52,292 bases of DNA from Actinoplanes palleronii. Its GTDB lineage: Bacteria > Actinomycetota > Actinomycetes > Mycobacteriales > Micromonosporaceae. This document shows positions 46,726 to 52,292 of the stretch, piece after piece. Positions within the stretch are counted from its first letter, which is position 1. The number at the start of each line of letters is the position of its first letter. Position numbers and translations under genes: made by a program. The DNA is taken from positions 1 through 52,292 of the forward strand of contig NZ_BOMS01000166.1 in the NCBI RefSeq assembly GCF_016862315.1. Reading direction: 5' to 3'. The notes beneath the pieces were generated by a model, which saw nothing but the letters and a program-made list of their open reading frames with translations, made no database searches and was not told where the DNA came from.

Positions 46726-47929
46726 CGCTGATCAAAACCGGACGTCGGTGCCGGCGGATGACCAGCCACACCGTCAGCAGCGCCACGGCGGTCAGGACCG
46801 CGGCCGGCGCCACCACCCACCAGACGACCGGGCGCGCTGGGAAGGCCGCGGCTCGCGGCGCCGGCCCGCCGAAGCTGCCGGCCCGGACCAGGTCGGCGGC
46901 GACGTCCATGGTGGTCACGTCGCCGGACCGGGTCCAGCCGAGCGCGCGGATCGCCATCGCGGTCACGGCGGGCAGGTCCGGGCCGGTGGCCGGCTGCCCG
47001 GTGGCGGCGTCCAGATAGGAGACTTCCCAGGTCCGGGCCGCCAGGGCGTCCCGGTCGCACCGGTCCAGGCAGCCGGTCAGCTCGGCGATCGCGATCCGGG
47101 CGCCGTCCGCGCTGAACGCGCCGGCGCCGGCGAGATACCTCCGGTCACCGAGCGTCGTGGTCCAGCTCTCCTTTCCGGTACGGTCGATCAGCCGCAGCCG
47201 GTCACCCTCGCTGACCACCAGGTGCTGCCCGTCCGGGGCGAACGCCCCGCGCGACGCCTGGCGGACCGGGTCGGCCGGGCGCTCCGCACCGATCGGCAGC
47301 ACCGTGTTCGTGGCCAGGTCGAGCAGCCCGAGGCGGCTGCGGGACTCGAGCGTGGCGGTGCCCGGTTTCCGGACGTCCGCGGCGGTCGTCTCGACCAGCA
47401 GCGACCGGCCGTCCGGCGCCCAGGCGGCCGGCGCGCAGCAGCCCGCGGCGGTGAGGCCGTACCCGATGGCGACCGCCGGCAGCCCGCCGGTGTACTTGGT
47501 GCTGCGGCCGGTGGTCAGGTCGACGACGTCGAGGCCCTCGGCGTACTCGCCGGCGGTCGAGCCGGCCAGGTACCCCTGTGCCGCGGACCGGCCGTCCGGG
47601 GAGAGCAGCACGTCCTGGCCGGGGGTGACGGTGCTCCAGCCGGCGTAGAGCAGCATCCGGTAGTCGCCGCCGCGCCCGACCGCGGCCACCTTGCCCTCGG
47701 CGTCGTAGTCCTCGACGCCACGGAAGCCCAGGCTGTCCCCGCCGGCCAGCATCGAGGCCGGCCCGGGTGGGTCCTGCTGCACGGTCGCCTGCCACATCCA
47801 CGGCAGGGTCAGCCCGTCCGGGACGGTGTCGCCGGGCGCGGGCCCGCCGTCCACCAGCCGGACCACGGTGGCGAAAACCACACCTGTGAATATCAGGGCT
47901 GCCAGGGTCTTCCGCATGGCCATGATCAT
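46721..47929 (-). CDS. Membrane-anchored beta-propeller-like protein
   Basis: About 402 residues from ATG 47929; alternatives are ATG 47923 and TTG 47944. An N-terminal signal-anchor (LAALIFTGVVFATVVRLV) leads to an extracytoplasmic domain with repeated strands of WD40/TolB style (VLLSPDGRSAAQGYLAG, AAWAPDGRSLLVETT, GAFAPDGQHLVVSEGDRLRLID, GAFSADGARIAIAELTG). A second membrane helix (WWVVAPAAVLTAVALLTVWLVI) and a basic tail end the protein. The role is unknown. It lies between the OFA carrier and the IclR gene on the same strand. Confidence 0.8.
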   Translation of the reverse strand: MIMAMRKTLAALIFTGVVFATVVRLVDGGPAPGDTVPDGLTLPWMWQATVQQDPPGPASMLAGGDSLGFRGVEDYDAEGKVAAVGRGGDYRMLLYAGWSTVTPGQDVLLSPDGRSAAQGYLAGSTAGEYAEGLDVVDLTTGRSTKYTGGLPAVAIGYGLTAAGCCAPAAWAPDGRSLLVETTAADVRKPGTATLESRSRLGLLDLATNTVLPIGAERPADPVRQASRGAFAPDGQHLVVSEGDRLRLIDRTGKESWTTTLGDRRYLAGAGAFSADGARIAIAELTGCLDRCDRDALAARTWEVSYLDAATGQPATGPDLPAVTAMAIRALGWTRSGDVTTMDVAADLVRAGSFGGPAPRAAAFPARPVVWWVVAPAAVLTAVALLTVWLVIRRHRRPVLISD

Positions 47930-47949
47930 CGTGGCGCTCCGCAAGGTGA

Positions 47950-48732
47950 CTACCCGGAGCGGCGCGGTGACGCGATCCGCAGGTCAGCCTCGATCGCGGC
48001 GGCCGCGGCGAGCAGCGGCGGGAGCAGGCGCTCGCGTACGGTCTCGATCGTCGCCCGGGCCGCGTGCACCGAGATGTTCAGCGCCCCCGCGGCCGCGCCG
48101 GAGCGGTCCCGGATCGGCGCGGCGATCGCCCGCAGCCCCTCCTCCAGCTCCTGGTCGACCACCGCGTGGCCGGTCGCCCGGACCCGGTCCAGCTCGGCGC
48201 GCAGCTCGGCGGCTGAGCAGACGGTGCGGTCGGTGAGCTGCTCCAGTTTCGCCCGGGCCAGGTACGCCTCGAGCTCCGGCGCGGGCAACGCGGCGAGCAG
48301 CACCCGGCCCATCGAGGTGGCGTACGCCGGGAACCGGGTGCCCACGTTGATCGCCACTCGCATGATCCGGCTGGTCGGCACCCGGCTCACGTAGACGATG
48401 TCGTCGCCGTCCAGCACGGAGAGCGAGCACGACTCGCGCACCTCGCCGACCAGGCGTTCCATGTGCGGCTCGGCCACCTCGGGCAGGGTCAGGCCACCGA
48501 GGAACGCGTACCCGAGCTCGAGCACCCGAGGGGTCAGCGAGAACAGCTTGCCGTCGGTCTGGACATAGCCGAGATCGGTCAGCGTGAGCAGGAACCGGCG
48601 GGCCGCCGCCCGGGTCAGACCGCACTGCCGAGCCACGTCACTGAGGGTCAATTCGCGGTGTTCCGCGTCAAATGCACGGATCACCGCGAGCCCCCGCTCG
48701 AGCGATTGGACGTAGTACGGTTCCCGCGTCAT
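47950..48732 (-). CDS. IclR-family regulator divergent to the ABC importer
   Basis: 260 residues from ATG 48732 (MTREPYYVQSLERGLAVIRAFD), an opening typical of PcaR-like IclR regulators. The HTH is LTLSDVARQCGLTRAAARRFLLTLTDLGYV. The effector domain has SLSVLDGDDIVYVSRVPTSRIMRVAINVGTRFPAYATSMGRVLLAA and AIAAPIRDRSGAAAGALNISVHA. It probably controls the divergent ABC importer and perhaps the OFA carrier. The likely inducers are aromatic or short organic acids. Confidence 0.93.
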   Translation of the reverse strand: MTREPYYVQSLERGLAVIRAFDAEHRELTLSDVARQCGLTRAAARRFLLTLTDLGYVQTDGKLFSLTPRVLELGYAFLGGLTLPEVAEPHMERLVGEVRESCSLSVLDGDDIVYVSRVPTSRIMRVAINVGTRFPAYATSMGRVLLAALPAPELEAYLARAKLEQLTDRTVCSAAELRAELDRVRATGHAVVDQELEEGLRAIAAPIRDRSGAAAGALNISVHAARATIETVRERLLPPLLAAAAAIEADLRIASPRRSG

Positions 48733-48779
48733 CGGATGATCGACACAAATGATTGACGTGACACGAGCCACATCTTAGC

Positions 48780-48794
48780 GTTCTGCATGAGAAC
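48780..48794. promoter_or_regulatory. Candidate operator in the IclR/ABC gap
   Basis: GTTCTGCATGAGAAC has complementary 5-bp ends (GTTCT/AGAAC), with CATG in the centre. It lies 40 bases before the substrate-binding protein gene. TTGACG at 48753-48758 upstream could be its -35 element. Confidence 0.35.
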
Positions 48795-48834
48795 TTCCGT
48801 TCGTTATGCGCACACATTTACTGGAGGATGGGAT

Positions 48835-49803
48835 ATGCGGCGGCGTTTGATCGCGGGCGTGGCACTGGCCATGGTGGCCAGCACGGTCACGGCCTGTGGT
48901 TCGGACAAGGGCTCAGGCGATTCCGGCGGTTCGTCGGGTGGCGTGGACAACGTGACGGTCGGGGTCATCCCGATCATCGACGTCGCGCCGATCTACCTGG
49001 GCCAGTCCAAGGGCTTCTTCAAGACCCGCAACATCGAGCTGAAGATGGAGGCCGGCCAGGGCGGCGCGGCCATCGTGCCCGGTGTGGTCAGCAACCAGTT
49101 CCAGTTCGGGTTCAGCAACCTGACCTCGCTGATGATCGCGCAGACCAAGAACGTGCCGATCAAGGCCGTCGCGGCCGGCGTCTCCACGACCGGCGTGCAG
49201 GGCAAGGACTTCGGCGCCGTGGTGGTCAAGGGCGCCAGCCCGATCAAGACCGCCAAGGACCTGGCCGGCAAGAAGATCTCGGTGAACACGCTGAAGAACA
49301 TCGGTGACACCGTGACCCGCGAGTCGGTGCGGGTGGCCGGCGGCGACCCCAGCAAGATCGAGTTCGTCGAGATGCCGTTCCCGAACATGCCGGCGGCGCT
49401 GGACAAGGGCGACATCGACGCGGCCTGGGTGGTCGAGCCGCAGCTCAGCACGATCAAGGCGGCCGGCGGCCGGGAGGTGGCCTCGACGTTCGTGGACACC
49501 GACCCGAAGCTGACCATCGCGGCGTACTTCACCTCGCAGAAGCTGCTCGCCGACAAGCCCGACCTGGTCAAGCGCTTCACCGAGGCGATGAACGAGTCGC
49601 TGACCTACGCGGACGCCCACCCGGACGAGGTGCGGCAGATCCTGTCCACCTACACCAAGATCGACGACAAGGCCCGCGCGCAGGTGGTCCTGCCGAAGTG
49701 GCCCACCGAGATCAACAAGGCGTCGGTGCAGAAGCTGGCCGAACTCGGTACCACCGACGGCATCTTCGCCAGCGCTCCGGACCTGGACAAGCTGCTGCCG
49801 TGA
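48835..49803 (+). CDS. NitT/TauT-type ABC substrate-binding lipoprotein
   Basis: 322 residues from ATG 48835 with TGGAGGATGGG upstream. The signal peptide ends in the lipobox VTACGS (Cys21), followed by a Gly/Ser linker. The SsuA/ThiY-like fold is shown by VTVGVIPIIDVAPIYLGQSKGFFKTRNIELKMEAGQGGAAIVPGVVSNQFQFGFSN, DLAGKKISVNTLKNIGD and DIDAAWVVEPQLSTIK. The family binds sulfonates, nitrate, pyrimidines or aromatic acids. The IclR neighbour favours an organic acid. Its stop overlaps the first permease gene (GTGA). Confidence 0.93.
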   Translation: MRRRLIAGVALAMVASTVTACGSDKGSGDSGGSSGGVDNVTVGVIPIIDVAPIYLGQSKGFFKTRNIELKMEAGQGGAAIVPGVVSNQFQFGFSNLTSLMIAQTKNVPIKAVAAGVSTTGVQGKDFGAVVVKGASPIKTAKDLAGKKISVNTLKNIGDTVTRESVRVAGGDPSKIEFVEMPFPNMPAALDKGDIDAAWVVEPQLSTIKAAGGREVASTFVDTDPKLTIAAYFTSQKLLADKPDLVKRFTEAMNESLTYADAHPDEVRQILSTYTKIDDKARAQVVLPKWPTEINKASVQKLAELGTTDGIFASAPDLDKLLP

Positions 49804-50585
49804 CGACGGCTCACCGTGGCAACCCGGTCCTGCTCGGCTCCGCCGGGCTGGCCGGGTTGCTCCTCATTGTGGAACTGCTGCCGCGACTCGGCCTGGTGAA
49901 CGAGCGGTACCTGCCGCCGACCAGCCGGATCGCGGCCGCGCTCGCCGACGAGGCGGCCACCGCGACGTTCTGGCAGTCGCTCGGCGACACCCTGTACGCC
50001 TGGGCGATCGGCCTGCTCATCGCGGTGGTCGCCGGCGTGCTGGCCGGCCTGGTGATCGGGTCGGTGCCGGTGCTGCGCGCGCTGACCGCCTCGACCGTCG
50101 AGTTCCTGCGGCCGATCCCGTCGGTGGCGCTGATCCCGCTCGCCGTGCTGCTCTACGGGACCGAGCTGGGCTCCACCCTGATCCTGGTCTGTTACGCCGC
50201 GTTCTGGCAGGTCCTGGTCCAGGTCCTGTACGGCGTCGCGGACGTCGACCCGGTCGCCGAGGAGACCGCGCGCAGCTACCGGTTCTCCACCTGGGGCCGG
50301 GTTCGCCACGTGCTCTGGCCGACCGCCCTGCCGTACGTCTTCACCGGCGTGCGGCTGGCGGCCTCGGTGGCCCTGGTCCTGGCGGTCACCGCCGAGCTGG
50401 TGATCGGCGCGCCGGGGCTGGGCAAGGAGATCGCGACCGCGCAGAACTCCGACGCGGTGGCGACCATGTACGCCCTGATCGTGGTGACCGGCGCCCTGGG
50501 TGTCGTGATCAACCTGCTGACTCGTACCGGCGAGCGCCGCCTGCTCGCCTGGCACCAGTCGATCAGGGGCGAGGTAGCGGTATGA
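49800..50585 (+). CDS. ABC importer permease 1
   Basis: 261 residues from GTG 49800, overlapping the binding-protein stop. Six membrane segments. The EAA-type loop is EETARSYRFSTWGRVRHVLWPTALPYVFTGVRLAASVALVLAVTAELV, and FLRPIPSVALIPLAVLLYG is typical of SsuC/TauC-like permeases. It should pair with permease 2 as a heterodimer. A tiny overlapping ORF links it to the next gene. Confidence 0.93.
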   Translation: MTTAHRGNPVLLGSAGLAGLLLIVELLPRLGLVNERYLPPTSRIAAALADEAATATFWQSLGDTLYAWAIGLLIAVVAGVLAGLVIGSVPVLRALTASTVEFLRPIPSVALIPLAVLLYGTELGSTLILVCYAAFWQVLVQVLYGVADVDPVAEETARSYRFSTWGRVRHVLWPTALPYVFTGVRLAASVALVLAVTAELVIGAPGLGKEIATAQNSDAVATMYALIVVTGALGVVINLLTRTGERRLLAWHQSIRGEVAV

Positions 50586-50674
50586 CCGACTGCACCGAGC
50601 GGCACCCGCGTGGAGCGCCCCCACGGGCTCGCAGGCGAGGGCCACGAGGGCATGCCCAAGGAGGCACAGCCTGA
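50582..50674 (+). CDS. Possible 30-residue bridging ORF
   Basis: ATG 50582 overlaps the permease 1 stop (ATGA), and its own TGA at 50672-50674 overlaps the permease 2 start (TGATG). The encoded peptide is Arg/Pro/Gly-rich (MTDCTERHPRGAPP) with no fold. Its likely value, if any, is translational coupling across an 88-base gap. Confidence 0.25.
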   Translation: MTDCTERHPRGAPPRARRRGPRGHAQGGTA

Positions 50675-51450
50675 TGGTCGTACTAAAAAGGATCTTGTTT
50701 GTTGTCGGGCTGCCTGCGGTGTTGTTCGCCGGATGGTTCTTCCTCAGCGAGGGCAGTGAGAGCTTCTACTCGCCGCCGCTGCGGACCATCCTCACCGCGT
50801 TCGGCGACACCTGGAAGCCGGACCGGTTGCTCGCCGACGTGGTGCCCAGCCTGCTCCGGCTGTTCGCCGGTTTCCTGCTGGCCTCGCTGATCGGCATCGC
50901 CCTGGGCGTGGCGATCGGCCTGAACCGGAATCTGCGCGCGGTCATGGAACCGGTCCTGGAGTTCTTCCGGGCCATCCCGCCGCCGGTGCTGGTTCCGGTG
51001 ATCATGCTGTTCGCCGGGATCGGCGACGGCATGAAGGTGATCGTGATCGTGTTCGGCTGCGTCTGGCCGGTGCTGCTCAACACGGTGGAGGGGGTGCGCG
51101 CGGTGGACAGCGTGGTGCTGGACACCGCCCGCGCCTACGGGCTGACCGGGCCCGCCCGGCTGACCCGGGTGATCCTCCCGTCGGCCTCACCGCGGATCGC
51201 GGCGGGCCTGCGGCAGGCGCTCTCCATCGCGATCATCCTGATGGTGATCAGCGAGATGTTCGCGTCCAGCAACGGGCTGGGCTTCACCATCGTGCAGTTC
51301 CAGCGCAGCTTCGCGATCCCGGAGATGTGGAGCGGGATCATCCTGCTCGGCCTGCTCGGTTTCGCTCTCTCGCTGTTGTTCCGGCTCGCCGAACGGCGGG
51401 CGCTGCGGTGGTACGAGGGGCTGCGCGCGGCGCAGCGCCGGGCCGGCTAG
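50674..51450 (+). CDS. ABC importer permease 2
   Basis: 258 residues from ATG 50674 with AAGGAGG upstream. Six membrane segments. Motifs are VMEPVLEFFRAIPPPVLVPVIMLFAGIGDGMKV and the coupling loop VLDTARAYGLTGPARLTRVILPSASPRIAAGLRQALSIAIILMVISEMF. It differs clearly from permease 1, so the importer is probably heterodimeric. The ATPase gene follows after 10 bases. Confidence 0.93.
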   Translation: MVVLKRILFVVGLPAVLFAGWFFLSEGSESFYSPPLRTILTAFGDTWKPDRLLADVVPSLLRLFAGFLLASLIGIALGVAIGLNRNLRAVMEPVLEFFRAIPPPVLVPVIMLFAGIGDGMKVIVIVFGCVWPVLLNTVEGVRAVDSVVLDTARAYGLTGPARLTRVILPSASPRIAAGLRQALSIAIILMVISEMFASSNGLGFTIVQFQRSFAIPEMWSGIILLGLLGFALSLLFRLAERRALRWYEGLRAAQRRAG

Positions 51451-51460
51451 GAGGGCCACG

Positions 51461-52243
51461 ATGCTCGAAGTGAAAGGCCTGCGCAAGGTCTACAGCTCAG
51501 GCAACCGGGAGGTGGAGGCGCTGCGCGACCTCACCTTCACCGTCGACAACGGCGACCTGGTCTGCCTGGTCGGCCCGTCCGGTTGCGGCAAGACCACGCT
51601 GTTGCGGTGCATCTCCGGTCTGCTGACGCCGACCGGGGGCTCGGTCAAGGTCAACGGCAACGCGGTCACCGGTCCGCCGCCGGGGATGGCGGTGGTCTTC
51701 CAGGAGTACGGCCGCAGCCTGTTCCCGTGGGCCAGCGTCTGGGACAACGTGGAGCTGCCGCTCAAGCAGAAGAAGGTGCCGAAGGCGCGCCGCACCCAGC
51801 TGGTCGAGGAGGCACTCGACGCGGTCGGGCTGACCGGCACCGGCAAGGCGTACCCGTGGCAGCTCTCCGGTGGCATGCAGCAGCGGGTGGCGATCGCCCG
51901 CGCGGTGGCGTACGAACCGGAGACCCTGCTGATGGACGAGCCGTTCGCGGCCGTCGACGCGCAGACCCGGGCCGACCTGGAGGACCTGGTCCGGTCGCTG
52001 TGGCAGCGGCTCAAGGTGACCGTGCTGTTCGTGACGCACGACATCGACGAGGCGGTGTACCTGGGCCGGCGGGTGGTGATGCTGTCGTCGTCGCCGACCG
52101 TGGTGCAGGACGAGCTGGTGGTGGACCTGCCGGCCGAGCGGGACCAGCTGCACACCCGGGCGGATCCGAAGTTCGTCGCGTTGCGGACCCGGGTCTACGA
52201 GCAGATCCAGCTGGCCAAGAAGGGCGCTGCGGTCCAGAAATGA
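51461..52243 (+). CDS. ABC importer ATP-binding protein
   Basis: 260 residues. Walker A is GPSGCGKTT (38-46), the Q loop lies in VVFQEYGRSLFPW, the signature is LSGGMQQR (135-142), Walker B is LLMDEPFAAVDA (156-167) and the switch His is in VTHDIDEAVYL. It belongs to the SsuB/TauB subfamily and energises the two permeases at the inner face of the membrane. Last gene of the operon. Confidence 0.96.
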   Translation: MLEVKGLRKVYSSGNREVEALRDLTFTVDNGDLVCLVGPSGCGKTTLLRCISGLLTPTGGSVKVNGNAVTGPPPGMAVVFQEYGRSLFPWASVWDNVELPLKQKKVPKARRTQLVEEALDAVGLTGTGKAYPWQLSGGMQQRVAIARAVAYEPETLLMDEPFAAVDAQTRADLEDLVRSLWQRLKVTVLFVTHDIDEAVYLGRRVVMLSSSPTVVQDELVVDLPAERDQLHTRADPKFVALRTRVYEQIQLAKKGAAVQK

Positions 52244-52245
52244 CG

Positions 52246-52284
52246 GTGGGGAGTTCGGGTGCACTGCGCACCCGAACTCCCCAC
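52246..52284 (+). terminator. Terminator after the ABC importer operon
   Basis: Perfect 17-bp arms (GTGGGGAGTTCGGGTGC at 52246-52262 and its complement at 52268-52284) enclose a 5-base loop, starting 2 bases after the ATPase stop. No T run follows, as is common in high-GC actinomycetes. Confidence 0.85.
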
Positions 52285-52292
52285 GTCGTTGA

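Noticed and set aside
45293..48394. 1033-residue plus-strand open frame opposite the OFA, propeller and IclR genes
   Set aside because: Antisense shadow caused by high GC; Gln/Asp/Arg-rich noise without motifs, while the minus strand has recognised proteins.

Overview
The window is about 72% GC by eye, with GTG/ATG starts, many start/stop overlaps and few intergenic gaps. Its gene content (Spo0M, two DUF574-type SAM methyltransferases, DUF3152/DUF3159/DUF3817 proteins, DUF2087 and MmyB-type regulators, an AA10 LPMO with a CBM2, a GH92 mannosidase) points to a filamentous soil actinomycete, most likely Micromonosporaceae (Actinoplanes-like). This is inferred from gene families, not from an rRNA. 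No rRNA, tRNA, CRISPR or phage genes were found.

Layout. 1-10.6 kb holds mixed chromosomal genes: TauD-like dioxygenase, Spo0M, cupin, malate dehydrogenase, two SAM methyltransferases around a PAS hybrid sensor kinase, a LuxR-type regulator, DUF3817 and a frameshifted WXG100-like gene. 11.2-16.3 kb is a tight five-gene minus-strand operon (flavin monooxygenase, extradiol dioxygenase, FAH-type hydrolase, alpha/beta hydrolase, cyclase) facing a divergent LysR regulator; it reads as a meta-cleavage route for an unidentified aromatic or heteroaromatic. 17.5-21.7 kb has an MFS exporter and two regulators separated by a 1.35-kb non-coding repeat island. 21.9-25.6 kb has a cellulose/chitin-active LPMO, a CebR-like operator, a PAS-GGDEF-EAL protein and a DUF3159 protein behind an iron-box-like site. 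25.7-31.3 kb is the protocatechuate branch of the beta-ketoadipate pathway: pcaHGB and fused pcaDC, a divergent IclR regulator and pobA, with two near-identical palindromes in front of the two transcription units. 31.3-35.9 kb holds a nucleotidyltransferase, a DUF3152 lipoprotein, a DUF4173-like membrane protein and an AhpD-like protein. 36-41.4 kb is one 1800-residue secreted GH92 enzyme. 41.6-44.4 kb has a two-component pair and a CPBP protease. 45-52.3 kb has an OFA-family MFS carrier with a 31-residue partner, a beta-propeller membrane protein, an IclR regulator and a complete NitT/TauT-type ABC importer with two permeases.

How they work together. 4-Hydroxybenzoate is hydroxylated by PobA to protocatechuate, opened by PcaGH, then processed by PcaB and PcaDC to 3-oxoadipate. 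The OFA carrier, the ABC importer and the second IclR regulator may supply organic or aromatic acids to such pathways.

The strongest unexplained signal is a family of palindromic repeats found three times: an array at 19298-19628, an array at 44838-45016, and a single unit inside the end of a histidine kinase gene at 42839-42891. Units are 53 bp (a few 52 or 59) with 10-bp linkers, giving a 63-bp period. The outer GGCTGG/CCAGCC arms are nearly constant, while the inner 10-bp arms change between copies and often keep pairing. The second strong signal is a glutamine in the GH92 motif where a catalytic glutamate is usual, which suggests a mannosyl-phosphate-releasing enzyme.
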